Under the pieces are notes generated by a model that saw only the letters and a program-made list of their open reading frames with translations, made no database searches and was not told the DNA's origin. A program made the translations under genes and the position numbers. Below are positions 16,478 through 25,580 of a stretch of DNA of 64,000 bases, piece after piece. The DNA comes from UBA2336 sp964419145. Its GTDB lineage: Bacteria > Bacteroidota > Bacteroidia > Cytophagales > Cyclobacteriaceae. The stretch spans positions 1 through 64,000 of the forward strand of contig CAYQOM010000010.1 of assembly GCA_964419145.1 (NCBI GenBank). Reading direction: 5' to 3'. Positions within the stretch are counted from its first letter, which is position 1; each line of letters starts with the position of its first letter.

Positions 16478-17755
16478 ATGACCGAGTCCTTCCTTCACTA
16501 CCTCTGGCAATTCCAATACTTCGACAAAAAGGAATTGAAGACCACTTCGGGGGAGTTGGTGCAGGTGCTTCATCCGGGTATGCGCAATACACATGCGGGC
16601 CCTGATTTCAGTGATGCAAAAATCAAAATTGGTTCGTTAGAGTGGCGCGGAAGTGTGGAGATTCACATTTTGGCATCAGGCTGGCTGGATCACCATCATA
16701 GCAATGATGCCGCCTACGAAAAGGTTGTGCTGCATGTAGTGTGGGAAAATGATAAGCCCATAGTCCGCAGTGATGGATCACCCATGCCAACGTTGGAGTT
16801 GAAAAATCGGGTTGACATTTCGCTTTGGAATAAATTTAAAAAACTACTGGTCAGTTCTGATTCCATTCCTTGTTCGTCCTCATGGACTCGGGTAAATGAG
16901 GTTGTGAAGTTGTCCATGCTGGATAAAGTTCTGGCCCAACGGCTGGAGGCAAAGGCCGCTGTTGTACTTTCTATGTTAGATATAAATCAAAACGACTGGG
17001 AGGAAACAGCCTATCAACTTCTTTGTAAGAATTTCGGTTTTAAAGTTAATACAGATTCATTCTTACAACTGGCAGAAACTATTCCTTTTAAAATTCTGCG
17101 AAAGCACATCAACAATACTATACAGGTAGAGGCTTTGCTTTTTGGTCAGGCTGGTTTTTTGGAAAAGGTTGTAAAAGACGAATATTCTAACTTGTTAAAA
17201 CGGGAGTATTCCTTACTGACAACAAAATACAAGTTGAGTGACAAACAACTTCATCAATCGCAATGGCGGTTTTTACGGTTGCGTCCGGCTAATTTTCCAA
17301 CCATTCGATTGGCGCAGTTAGCCGCTTTGTTGATTCAAAACCAAAGTATTTTTTCTTCTATTATCGACACAGTTGCCTTTGAGGAATTATACAAGCGATT
17401 GGCGTTTAAGCAATCTGCCTATTGGCAAACGCATTATCAATTTGGTAAACCCGTTCAACGTGTGCCTTATCTTGGAAAAAGTAGTGTTCAGAATTTGATC
17501 ATCAACACCGCTATTCCGGTATTGGTGGCTTATGGAATTCGTCAGGATGATCAGCGCTATATGGAACGTGCATTGGATTGGCTTCAACACCTTCCGGCCG
17601 AAATGAACACGATCACCCGCCAGTGGTCCGGACTTGGCTTAAAAATCAAAACCGCTTTCGATTCGCAGGCACTCATCGAACTTTATAATAACTATTGCTT
17701 GAAGAGGGGGTGCCTGGATTGTACTATTGGAACCTCATTGGTTAAACCTTCATGA
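16478..17755 (+). CDS. DUF2851 family protein
   Basis: A protein of 425 residues. The N-terminal block fits DUF2851 (PF11013), a family common in Bacteroidota: LHYLWQFQYFDKKELKTT, LHPGMRNTHAGPDFSDAKI, WRGSVEIHI, and DWxxHxHxxDxAYxxVxLHVVW in the form WLDHHHSNDAAYEKVVLHVVW with an Ile/Leu variant. The C-terminus has a Cys pair in KRGCLDCTIG. The histidines and acidic residues suggest a metal-dependent nuclease-like site, but no activity is established. Its stop overlaps the start of the next gene (ATGA). Confidence 0.85.
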   Translation: MTESFLHYLWQFQYFDKKELKTTSGELVQVLHPGMRNTHAGPDFSDAKIKIGSLEWRGSVEIHILASGWLDHHHSNDAAYEKVVLHVVWENDKPIVRSDGSPMPTLELKNRVDISLWNKFKKLLVSSDSIPCSSSWTRVNEVVKLSMLDKVLAQRLEAKAAVVLSMLDINQNDWEETAYQLLCKNFGFKVNTDSFLQLAETIPFKILRKHINNTIQVEALLFGQAGFLEKVVKDEYSNLLKREYSLLTTKYKLSDKQLHQSQWRFLRLRPANFPTIRLAQLAALLIQNQSIFSSIIDTVAFEELYKRLAFKQSAYWQTHYQFGKPVQRVPYLGKSSVQNLIINTAIPVLVAYGIRQDDQRYMERALDWLQHLPAEMNTITRQWSGLGLKIKTAFDSQALIELYNNYCLKRGCLDCTIGTSLVKPS

Positions 17756-19035
17756 TTTCAGTCTTTATTCATCTGGTTATTATTTTTTCACTTGCTTTCT
17801 GGTGGCATAAGCGCTATCCCGAGAATGGTATGCTAGTCTATTGGCTAAGCCTGGTTTTTAAACTTGGCGCTGGATTAGCGTTAGGGTATGTGTACAGCAC
17901 ATACTACATAGACAGTGATACGTTTAATTTTTTTCAGGATAGTCTTAGGCTAGCAGAAATGGCTAAGGCTAACTTACGAGAGTACGTGACGTACCTGTGG
18001 TTCGAAAAAGAACCAGCGTTCTCGGGTGAGAACCGCACGTTGTTTTTCGTGAAGTTGGTGAGTGTATTTACTTTGTTGACACAGGGCAACTACTGGGTTG
18101 CATCGCTTTATTTTTCACTCTTTTCATTTGCGGCATCCTGGTGGTTAGTTTCGTTAATCAGCTATTACTATCCTAAAGCAAAATTTGCAGCCATACTGGC
18201 GTTCCTGCTATTTCCATCAAGTTTGTTCTGGAGTTCAGGCATCATTAAAGAGAGTGCTGCCATGACCATGCTGTATGTGTTGCTGGGCATATTTATTACC
18301 ATATGGCAACAGAAAAAAATTACCTGGATACAAATCGCGGTATTGTTGATCGCCACATGGATTTTGTGGAGCCTGAAATACTACTATGCAGCCGTATTTT
18401 TTCCGGTGGCGTTATCGGCTTTGCTAACACGATGGTTTGTTCAGGAGCGCATGCGTCCTTCAACGGTTACTGCGTATCGCGAATTTGTGTTGCTGCTGGT
18501 ATTGCTGATGGTGTTTGTGTTCATCGTCACGTTTGTTCATCCAAACTTTTATCCGCAACGTATTCTTGAAGTAGTGGTGGAGAATTACGAAGCGTTCCGG
18601 GATAAATCCGATCCTGAAAAGATGGTTCATTTCTATGATCTGAAGCCAACCATTGGGAGTTTTCTGCTGAATGCTCCCTGGGCGTTGGTATCCGGATTGT
18701 TCAGGCCATTTGTGTGGGAGGCTTCCAATATTTTTTCATTGTTGGTAGCTGTTGGAAATCTTATCCTGCTGGCGCTCACCGTTTATTCATTCAGGTATTT
18801 TCGTGCGTTAACTACCTCGCCCGATCGCTTGCTACTGTTTGCCCTGATTGTTTATTGTATCTCGCTTTGTATTTTCCTCACCCTGTCTGCACCCAACTTC
18901 GGCACGTATGTCCGGTACCGGGTCGGGTTTTTTCCGTTGTTTATTTTGTTGATCAGTTTGGGCCTTCCATTAGAGAAGTGGGTTAAGAGATTACCGGATG
19001 ACGAAAAAAAACGGCAACCATGCAGGTTGCCGTAA
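17752..19035 (+). CDS. Multi-spanning membrane protein, GT-C/ArnT-like
   Basis: A protein of 427 residues with about ten membrane segments. After the first segments comes an acidic stretch YIDSDTFNFFQDS in the first extracytoplasmic loop, as in GT-C glycosyltransferases that use lipid-linked sugars. LLFPSSLFWSSGIIKESAAM also matches the GT39-like families of Bacteroidota. No catalytic assignment is certain. It is translationally coupled to the DUF2851 gene. Its last codons (KKRQPCRLP) coincide with the terminator of the convergent rny gene, so the C-terminal tail is dictated by that hairpin. Confidence 0.7.
   Translation: MISVFIHLVIIFSLAFWWHKRYPENGMLVYWLSLVFKLGAGLALGYVYSTYYIDSDTFNFFQDSLRLAEMAKANLREYVTYLWFEKEPAFSGENRTLFFVKLVSVFTLLTQGNYWVASLYFSLFSFAASWWLVSLISYYYPKAKFAAILAFLLFPSSLFWSSGIIKESAAMTMLYVLLGIFITIWQQKKITWIQIAVLLIATWILWSLKYYYAAVFFPVALSALLTRWFVQERMRPSTVTAYREFVLLLVLLMVFVFIVTFVHPNFYPQRILEVVVENYEAFRDKSDPEKMVHFYDLKPTIGSFLLNAPWALVSGLFRPFVWEASNIFSLLVAVGNLILLALTVYSFRYFRALTTSPDRLLLFALIVYCISLCIFLTLSAPNFGTYVRYRVGFFPLFILLISLGLPLEKWVKRLPDDEKKRQPCRLP
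19004..19033 (-). terminator. Terminator of rny, embedded in the opposing gene's 3' end
   Basis: ACGGCAACC (19011-19019) and GGTTGCCGT (19025-19033) form a perfect 9-bp stem. Read on the minus strand, the stem is followed by eight T (A run at 19004-19011). It lies 25 bp after the rny stop and inside the last codons of the convergent membrane-protein gene. Confidence 0.88.
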
Positions 19036-19057
19036 GTATCTAAAAATTCTAATCGTT

Positions 19058-20626
19058 TTACTTCGCGTAAGCCACTGAACGCATTTCGCGGATTACTGTA
19101 ACCTTTATCTGGCCTGGATACTGCATGTCGCGTTCAATTTTTTGTGAAATATCAAAACTCAACTGACTGGCACGATCATCGGTTACTTTTTCAGCATCCA
19201 GAATCACGCGCAGTTCACGACCGGCCTGTATGGCGTAGCATTTCTCAACGCCTTCAAAGCTGGTAGCCAGTTCTTCCAATTCGCGTAGGCGCTTGATGTA
19301 TTGTTCCATTACCTCGCGTCTGGCACCTGGGCGCGCTCCGCTTAACGCATCACAAGCCTGTACAATGGGCGAGATGGGGCTGGTCATTTCAATTTCATCG
19401 TGGTGTGCGCCAATGGCGTTGCACACTACCGGGTGTTCCTTGTACTTTTGAGCCAACTCCATACCGGCAATAGCATGGGGTTTCTCCAGTTCTTCCGGCC
19501 ACACCTTGCCAATGTCGTGTAATAGTCCTGCGCGTTTCGCTTGCTTCACATTCAATCCTAATTCTGCAGCCATGATCGCGCAAAGGTTTGCTACTTCGCG
19601 TGAGTGTTGTAACAGGTTTTGTCCGTAAGAAGAACGGAAACGCATACGGCCAACCATCTTCACCAGTTCAGGATGCAGGCCGTGAATGCCCAGGTCAATG
19701 ACGGTACGTTCACCAATCTCTACAATTTCATCTTCAATGTTCTTGGAAGTCTTCGCTACAATTTCTTCAATGCGAGCCGGGTGAATGCGGCCATCCTGTA
19801 CCAAACGATGCAACGATAAGCGAGCGATTTCCCTGCGTACCGGATCGAAGCCCGAAATGATGATCGCTTCAGGTGTATCGTCTACAATAATCTCAACACC
19901 GGTAGCGGCTTCCAATGCGCGAATGTTTCTTCCTTCACGTCCAATGATTTTTCCTTTGATGTCATCGCTCTCAATGTTGAAAACCGACACACAGTTTTCG
20001 ATGGCATGTTCGGTGGCGGTGCGCTGGATGGTTTCGAGCACAATCTTCTTTGCTTCCTTGGTGGCCGTTAATTTGGCCTGCTCCATAATGTCTTTGATGT
20101 AGGAGGAAGCTCGGGTTTGTGCTTCATCTTTCAATGACGCCACAAGTTGTTCACGGGCTTCATCGGCCGTGAGTTTGGAGATGTTCTCCAGTATTTCAAC
20201 TTTCTGTTGATTGAACCGGTCAAGTTCTTCTTTACGCTTTTTCACCAACTCCAACTGGTGGGCCAGGTTTTGCTGGGTTTCTGTCATGTCGGCTTCTTTG
20301 CGCTTAACCTGTTCCAGTTCGCGGTTAATCTGCTGCTCGCGCTGTTTAATTTTCTGCTCGTTGGAGATGATTTGATTCTTCTTGCGGTTGGCTTCTTCCT
20401 CAAACTCCGATTTCATTTTGAGGATTTTTTCCTTGGCTTCAAGAACCTTGTCTTTCTTCAGATTTTCGGCTGCGATTTCAGCCTCTTTCAACACCAATCC
20501 CGCTTTGGCTTCAATTTCTTTTTGTCTGCGCTTGTATTTTCTTTTATACAAAAATGTTCCAAGCGCAATCCCGATTACAATGGCGCCAAGTACGCTGGCT
20601 GAGATGATTATTATTAGGTCTGTCAT
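19058..20626 (-). CDS. rny: Ribonuclease Y
   Basis: A protein of 522 residues with the ATG at 20626; an in-frame start at 20650 would only prefix eight residues before the membrane helix. The layout is that of RNase Y: one N-terminal membrane helix (about 3-25), a long Lys/Glu-rich coiled coil (about 30-190), a KH domain with GREGRNIRALEAATGVEI, and an HD domain with LLQHSREVANLCAIM, LLHDIGKV and IGAHHDEIE. The enzyme is a membrane-anchored endoribonuclease that starts mRNA decay. It is the last gene of a minus-strand group with zapA and pheT upstream. Confidence 0.96.
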   Translation of the reverse strand: MTDLIIIISASVLGAIVIGIALGTFLYKRKYKRRQKEIEAKAGLVLKEAEIAAENLKKDKVLEAKEKILKMKSEFEEEANRKKNQIISNEQKIKQREQQINRELEQVKRKEADMTETQQNLAHQLELVKKRKEELDRFNQQKVEILENISKLTADEAREQLVASLKDEAQTRASSYIKDIMEQAKLTATKEAKKIVLETIQRTATEHAIENCVSVFNIESDDIKGKIIGREGRNIRALEAATGVEIIVDDTPEAIIISGFDPVRREIARLSLHRLVQDGRIHPARIEEIVAKTSKNIEDEIVEIGERTVIDLGIHGLHPELVKMVGRMRFRSSYGQNLLQHSREVANLCAIMAAELGLNVKQAKRAGLLHDIGKVWPEELEKPHAIAGMELAQKYKEHPVVCNAIGAHHDEIEMTSPISPIVQACDALSGARPGARREVMEQYIKRLRELEELATSFEGVEKCYAIQAGRELRVILDAEKVTDDRASQLSFDISQKIERDMQYPGQIKVTVIREMRSVAYAK

Positions 20627-20693
20627 AATGGGTATCGTTAAGGTTACCAATACCCGGAAGGACTAAAAACTTGTCCTATTGTTCAGGAGGCTG

Positions 20694-20981
20694 CTAAAGA
20701 ATAGACTGTGAAACGAGGTAATTCAGTTGATTCACTTTTTCAAATACCGTTTGATCAATTTCCTGATGGTTTTCTTCCGATCTCATTTTTTCTACTACGC
20801 AATCGAAAGCCACCATGGACAGTAAATCTTGCTTATCGTCAATTCCGAATTGTTCCCTGTAAGATTTTAGTTTTTCGTTAATTAGTCGGCTAGCTGCCCG
20901 TACGCGTTCCTCTTCGTGAGCCTTTACCTTCATGGGGTATTCGCGATCGGCAATTTTAATTCGTATTGATAATTCCTCCAT
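20694..20981 (-). CDS. zapA: Cell division protein ZapA
   Basis: A protein of 95 residues with the ZapA layout: an N-terminal strand-rich part (SIRIKIADREYPMKV), then EERVRAASRLINEKLKSYREQFG and a C-terminal helix for the coiled coil. ZapA binds and bundles FtsZ at midcell. It lies 21 bp after the small coiled-coil gene and 67 bp before rny, an arrangement I recognise from other Bacteroidota. Confidence 0.9.
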   Translation of the reverse strand: MEELSIRIKIADREYPMKVKAHEEERVRAASRLINEKLKSYREQFGIDDKQDLLSMVAFDCVVEKMRSEENHQEIDQTVFEKVNQLNYLVSQSIL

Positions 20982-21002
20982 CTAACCTGGCTTACAGTTG
21001 TA

Positions 21003-21299
21003 CTATCGGCTTAAATACGCGATACACTTATCAATTTCCTGTATGTAATCGTCTACTTTCTTTTTCAGCTCCGAAACACTTCCATCTTCCGGGTGAATAC
21101 TATCCACAATTTTAGAGATTTTAATTTGATTTTTAAAATTAACCAATTGCTCATCACGGCTGTGGAGGTCCGCTTTAAGTTCCTGATTTTCAGCTTTTAA
21201 TGATTTAATTTCGTCTTTCAGTTTTTTATGCTCGTTTACGAGCACCAAAACCTTACGTTCCAGACCGTTGAGGTTGGTTTTTAACAGCTCCTGGTTCAT
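21003..21299 (-). CDS. Coiled-coil protein, ZapB-like
   Basis: A protein of 98 residues, almost entirely heptad-patterned coiled coil (LKTNLNGLERKVLVLVNEHKKLKDEI, then LKAENQELKADL), with a short C-terminal helix. Its position between pheT and zapA, 21 bp from the latter, and its size suggest a ZapB-like division accessory protein that works with ZapA. Coiled coils are poor evidence for homology, so the name is based on context. Confidence 0.7.
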   Translation of the reverse strand: MNQELLKTNLNGLERKVLVLVNEHKKLKDEIKSLKAENQELKADLHSRDEQLVNFKNQIKISKIVDSIHPEDGSVSELKKKVDDYIQEIDKCIAYLSR

Positions 21300-21359
21300 G
21301 TAGAATAGTTTTCAGGTTGCTGTTCCGGTTACTGTTGCGTTAGCCGGAACAGGGTTTAC

Positions 21360-23837
21360 TTATTTTCTTATTACGGCACCCAGCTTCTGCTCGAAAGCCT
21401 CCATCAGGCGCTGCATGGTTGACTCAATCTCCTCGTCCGTCAGTGTTTTTGATTCATCCTGTAAGGTAAAACCTAAGGCATAAGCCTTTTTTCCTTCCGG
21501 GATTTTCTCCCCCTCGTACACATCAAAGGTAATGATTTCCCTGATGAGTTGTTTTTCTGTGGCGCGCACCAGCTTTTGTACCTCTTCGAAACTCACACTC
21601 CGATCAAGTACGAGTGACAAATCTCTTCGTACTTCCGGAAACCTGGGCACTTCCTTAACTACTAACTTAGGGTTTGCCTGCCTGAAAAGCAAGTCAGTAT
21701 CCAATTCAGCATAAAATACTTCTTGCTTCAGGCCGAAATCGCGCTGAAGAGTTGTTTTTACTTTACCGTACTTGCCCAATACCTGGTTGCCGCGTTCAAG
21801 CTGAACGGCATAATCAAACAACGGATCGTTTACGGTACGTTGCTTCACATCCTGCCACCCCGCTTTTATCAACAACTGGTGTATGAACTGCCCCATGTCG
21901 TAGAAGGAAACAGGGTTTGTTTTGCGTTGCCAGTTTTCTGTTTCGAAGTTTCCGCTAATGTAGAGTGCAAGTCGTTCGTCTTCGTGGAATTTTCCATCAA
22001 GACGGTAATAAACCTTACCGAACTCGTACAGTTTCAGGTCTTTTTGCTTGCGATTAATGTTGTGTGCGCATACCTCCAGACCAGTGAACAACATGGTTTG
22101 CCTTAAAATGCCTTGCTCTTCGCTTAATTTGTTCAGCATCTCAACGGGCTCACCAATAAACGTGAGTTTATGCTTTTGCTGATACGCCTGGTTGGTGAGC
22201 GAATTGGTCCAGATTTCGTAAAACCCATTGCCAACCAACAATTGCCCCAGTGTATTCTTGAATTTGTTGATATCCTTTTCAGGAAATTCAGCTATGAAAT
22301 CCGATTGGGCAAACGTGCTCAGCTCCACATTATCGAATCCGTAAATGCGGAGGATTTCTTCGATCACATCGGCTTCCTGTACTACATCAATACGGTAGGG
22401 GGGAACGGAAACGGTAAATTCAAGGGAAATCTCCGATCTATTTTCTAAAGCTCTAAATCTCCTTAAATGAGTTAATACCCTAGATTCTTTTAAGTCTGAT
22501 ATTATTTCAATATCTAACCGTTTCAGAATTTCAGAAATAGTTTCAATAGGTATAGATTTCCCAATAAGTCTATCTATGTTTTTTGTCTTAACAGAGATTT
22601 TCCTGTTCTCAATTTTTGCCGGATAAACATCTACGATGTCGGAAGAAATCTCTCCACCTGCCAGTTCTTTCATCAACAGTGCTGCGCGCTTCAAGGCGTA
22701 TACGGTCAGGTTCGGATCGGTGCCGCGTTCAAACCGGAAGGATGCATCGGTTTTTAAACCATGATGCAGCGAAGTTCTGCGCACATAATCCGGAGAGAAA
22801 TACGCGCTCTCCAGAAATACGTGTTTTGTCTTTTCCGTAATGCCTGATTTCGCGCCACCAAACACTCCGGCTATACACATGCCTTCTTCAGCATTGCAAA
22901 TCATCAGATCGTTAGCCTGAAGTTTGCGTTCCTTATTATCCAGCGTAACGAAAGGCGTGTTTTGAGGCAGTGTTTTAACGATTACTTTTTTTCCGGAAAT
23001 CTGATCGGCATCAAAAGCATGCAACGGTTGTCCGGTTTCGTGCAATACGTAATTGGTAATATCAACGATGTTGTTGATGGGTGCAATACCAATGGCGAGC
23101 AGTCTGTTTTTTAACCACTCCGGAGATTCTTTAACTGAGATGTTTGAAAGGGTTACTCCTGAATACCGCGGGCAGGCCTCGGTGTTTTCAACTTCAATGG
23201 CAATCGGTATTTTGTTGTTATCGGTTTTGAAGGCATCAACGGATGGCCATTTCACTTCGCGGTTGCACGCAGCTTTTATGTCGCGGGCCACGCCAATGTG
23301 CGAGGCGGCATCGGCCCGGTTAGGAGTGAGGCCGATTTCAATAACATAATCAGAAGCAACATTGAAATATTCAGCAGCGGGCGTTCCGTTCGGTAGTGGC
23401 GTATTCAACACCATAATGCCTGCATGACTTTCACCTAGCCCGATTTCGTCTTCGGCACAAATCATCCCTTCGGATTGCTCGCCCCGAATTTTAGTCGACT
23501 TAATGGTAAAGGGTTCTCCCTTGGTTGGATAAAGAGTAGTACCGGGAACAGCCACCACAACCTTTTGGCCTGCTGCTACATTGGAAGCGCCACACACAAT
23601 GGGTAATGGGTTTTCTGCGCCCACATCAACGGTGGTAACGGAGAGTTTATCGGCATTGGGATGTTTGGTACAGGTCAGCACTTCACCAATCACCAAACCA
23701 GCCAATCCGCCTTTAACAGATGAAAAGTGTTCAACATGCTCAACTTCAAGCCCGGTAGAGGTCAGCACTTTTCCGATCTCTTCTGCCGATTCTGGTATAT
23801 CGATGTAATCTTTAAGCCAATTGTAGGAAATGGTCAT
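21360..23837 (-). CDS. pheT: Phenylalanine--tRNA ligase beta subunit
   Basis: A protein of 825 residues. It has the N-terminal OB-fold tRNA-binding domain (about 40-150, GLVIGEVLTCTKHPNADKLS), the B3/B4 editing domain with ISVKESPEWLKNRLLAIGIAPINNIVDITNYV, the B5 domain, a catalytic-like core, and the C-terminal ferredoxin-fold anticodon-binding domain with RFPEVRRDLSLVLD. It forms the alpha2-beta2 synthetase with PheS, which is not in the window. The B5 domain is interrupted by about 20 extra residues (see the repeat entry at 22416). An adjacent stretch up to about 22620 is conspicuously AT-rich. Confidence 0.96.
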   Translation of the reverse strand: MTISYNWLKDYIDIPESAEEIGKVLTSTGLEVEHVEHFSSVKGGLAGLVIGEVLTCTKHPNADKLSVTTVDVGAENPLPIVCGASNVAAGQKVVVAVPGTTLYPTKGEPFTIKSTKIRGEQSEGMICAEDEIGLGESHAGIMVLNTPLPNGTPAAEYFNVASDYVIEIGLTPNRADAASHIGVARDIKAACNREVKWPSVDAFKTDNNKIPIAIEVENTEACPRYSGVTLSNISVKESPEWLKNRLLAIGIAPINNIVDITNYVLHETGQPLHAFDADQISGKKVIVKTLPQNTPFVTLDNKERKLQANDLMICNAEEGMCIAGVFGGAKSGITEKTKHVFLESAYFSPDYVRRTSLHHGLKTDASFRFERGTDPNLTVYALKRAALLMKELAGGEISSDIVDVYPAKIENRKISVKTKNIDRLIGKSIPIETISEILKRLDIEIISDLKESRVLTHLRRFRALENRSEISLEFTVSVPPYRIDVVQEADVIEEILRIYGFDNVELSTFAQSDFIAEFPEKDINKFKNTLGQLLVGNGFYEIWTNSLTNQAYQQKHKLTFIGEPVEMLNKLSEEQGILRQTMLFTGLEVCAHNINRKQKDLKLYEFGKVYYRLDGKFHEDERLALYISGNFETENWQRKTNPVSFYDMGQFIHQLLIKAGWQDVKQRTVNDPLFDYAVQLERGNQVLGKYGKVKTTLQRDFGLKQEVFYAELDTDLLFRQANPKLVVKEVPRFPEVRRDLSLVLDRSVSFEEVQKLVRATEKQLIREIITFDVYEGEKIPEGKKAYALGFTLQDESKTLTDEEIESTMQRLMEAFEQKLGAVIRK
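22416..22493 (-). repeat. In-frame AT-rich insertion in the pheT B5 domain
   Basis: Between the B5 strand RLDIEIISD and the conserved VSVPPYRIDV lie about 26 codons where PheT proteins I know have about six to eight. The inserted stretch (LKESRVLTHLRRFRALENRSEISLEF split across two runs of codons) is AT-rich. It contains AAATCTCC twice (22427-22434 and 22455-22462) and an imperfect inverted pair AAATTCAAGGG / CCCTAGATTCTTT. This looks like a small mobile repeat tolerated in a surface loop. Sequence-level proof of mobility is lacking. Confidence 0.5.
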
Positions 23838-23876
23838 GCGTAATAGTCAGCTTATTCGGACAAAAATAAGGAAAAG

Positions 23877-23926
23877 AACCTCATCCCCAACCCCTTATCC
23901 TGCAAGGAGAAGGGGCTTTTGAGGTT
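23877..23926. repeat. Palindromic element, CCCCAACCCC/AAGGGG family
   Basis: AACCTCA at 23877-23883 pairs with TGAGGTT at 23920-23926. Inside, CCCCTTATCC faces AAGGAGAAGGGG. It sits upstream of pheT (start 23837) and downstream of the DUF1028 gene (end 23977), both on the minus strand, so it could end the upstream transcript or lie in the pheT leader. Similar C/G-rich palindromes are familiar from intergenic regions of Bacteroidota. Confidence 0.65.
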
Positions 23927-23976
23927 GTTTATTTCTTTAACTGATTGAAGATTTTGTGACACCTGAAACTGTCAGG

Positions 23977-24951
23977 TTACTTCAGCAAAACCTTCATGTC
24001 CTCATCGAAAACCTGAAGCAAGCCTGCTTTGGGTAACCTGCGGGTGAGTTCGCGCCAGTTGGGGTCTTTCTTGTAAATTTTTTGCAGCATGACTGAGGCT
24101 TTCTGAATGTCTTTGTTGTTGGCTAAGGTGATGGCTGTCCAGTATTGCATTTCCAGGTTGTCGGGAAACATCTTCATGGCTTTGCCATATTCATCCATGG
24201 CTTCCTGCATTTGGTTTTTCTCCACATACAAATCGCCTTGATTCATATGCTCGTAGGCACGGAATGCTGTTAGCAACCGTGCAATTTCCGCGATCGGATC
24301 TTTTGAATCATCAACACGAAGGTCGACCAGCCGGTCATTCCACGGCTCTTCACTTGCCTTTGGTGCCACAACCAGCAGTGCAGCAGATTGCTTACCGCGG
24401 ATGTCGCCACCGGCTTGTTGTGCGGCCTGCAATACGGCCACCATGCGTTCGGGCAACCGCAAGGATGCGTTTTCTTTCCAGGCTTTTTCCATAGCCGGAA
24501 CAACCTTGTCGTTCAACATCATGTTGGCCTGAACTGAAAAGTTATCTCCATTGCTGTGACCGGCAGCATCGATACAACTTTTTCCGGTATGCGTGGCCAC
24601 ACGCCCTTGTGTATCCAGTATCGCCACCTGCCTGAACTCTTTTCCGGAGTCATCACTTAGCAACAAATCCAATGCCTCTTGTGGTGACTTTCCCTCTTTC
24701 AGCAAGTTGAGTCCCCGTATGCCAAATGATTTGTTTACAAAAGATTGTGTAGCAATGACACCAACTCCCGCTTCGCCCCACGATACTACGGTGCCTACAC
24801 TGAACCAGTTGCTCTGCACCGCTACCGCCATTTCGCCCGTGTTGGCATCGCGCGCTACGATAGAGAACGTGTGTGCAAATGGATCGGTTGGTTTTTGTGC
24901 CATGAGCAACGCAGCACAAACGGTAAAGCAAATTGTAAGTATATATCGCAT
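23977..24951 (-). CDS. DUF1028 family exported protein (Ntn-hydrolase-like)
   Basis: A protein of 324 residues with a signal peptide ending LLMAQ. Residues about 28-215 match DUF1028: HTFSIVARDANTGEMAVAVQS, GVGVIATQSFVN, LLKEGKSPQEALDLLL, and GNNF-type segments typical of a putative Ntn-type hydrolase fold. The C-terminal 100 residues hold a TPR-like helical part (YEHMNQGDLYVEKNQMQEAMDEYGKAM). The enzyme activity of DUF1028 is unknown. It starts 2 bp after the stop of the DUF1684 gene, so the two form an operon. Confidence 0.87.
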   Translation of the reverse strand: MRYILTICFTVCAALLMAQKPTDPFAHTFSIVARDANTGEMAVAVQSNWFSVGTVVSWGEAGVGVIATQSFVNKSFGIRGLNLLKEGKSPQEALDLLLSDDSGKEFRQVAILDTQGRVATHTGKSCIDAAGHSNGDNFSVQANMMLNDKVVPAMEKAWKENASLRLPERMVAVLQAAQQAGGDIRGKQSAALLVVAPKASEEPWNDRLVDLRVDDSKDPIAEIARLLTAFRAYEHMNQGDLYVEKNQMQEAMDEYGKAMKMFPDNLEMQYWTAITLANNKDIQKASVMLQKIYKKDPNWRELTRRLPKAGLLQVFDEDMKVLLK

Positions 24952-24953
24952 GA

Positions 24954-25568
24954 TTATTTATAGTTTTTTTCGCCAGCGTAAATAGGAATGGTCAATAAAT
25001 TTTCCGGAGGGGGCAGCGGACAGGAATAAGTTTCATTGTATGCACAGTACGGATTGTAGGCTTCGTTGAAATCAAGTGTAATCGTATTAATGCCTTTCGG
25101 TTTTTTTACGTCCAGGTAACGACCGGCTCCGTATGTTTCGCGGGCGCTGGTTTCATCGCCAAAAGCAAGAAACAACGTGCCGCGGTAGGGCCCCATATCC
25201 ATTACCTCCAGAATAAGCAACCGTTGATCAACACCGTCAATTGAAAATTCAGCATGGGCATATTCCATGTAGCGTTTGATCTTTCCATCGCTCGTGCCCA
25301 GTTCAATCATCTTTTTGTTCTCAACGGGAATGATTCGTGCCGTAACCCGGTATTTTTTATCAGGAGGAAAATAGGAGAGACCGGAATAGTCTTCAACCTT
25401 TCCGGCAAACGGAGAGTCGGATGCCGTGCGCATAAAGTGATCTTTCTCTTCGCGTTGTTTCAGTATTTTTTGTTCGTATGATCCGTCATCTTGCCCAATA
25501 AAGGAGTAGACTATAGCAATTACACCAACGAGTACCACACCCATAACAATCAGATTATTTTTTTTCAT
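24954..25568 (-). CDS. DUF1684 family protein
   Basis: A protein of 204 residues with one N-terminal hydrophobic segment (about 5-23), probably a membrane anchor or signal. The body fits DUF1684 (PF07920): FMRTASDSPF, LSYFPPDKKYRVTA, LFLAFGDETSARETYGAGRYLDV, and the C-terminal TLDFNEAYNPYCAYNETYSC, the strongest signature of the family. Function unknown. It lies 12 bp after radC and directly before the DUF1028 gene. Confidence 0.9.
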   Translation of the reverse strand: MKKNNLIVMGVVLVGVIAIVYSFIGQDDGSYEQKILKQREEKDHFMRTASDSPFAGKVEDYSGLSYFPPDKKYRVTARIIPVENKKMIELGTSDGKIKRYMEYAHAEFSIDGVDQRLLILEVMDMGPYRGTLFLAFGDETSARETYGAGRYLDVKKPKGINTITLDFNEAYNPYCAYNETYSCPLPPPENLLTIPIYAGEKNYK

Positions 25569-25580
25569 AGCTACTACACG

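Noticed and set aside
21320..21352. Terminator between pheT and the coiled-coil gene
   Set aside because: A perfect 9-bp stem is present (CTGTTCCGG / CCGGAACAG), but there is no T run on either strand and the loop is 15 bases. Not enough for a terminator call.
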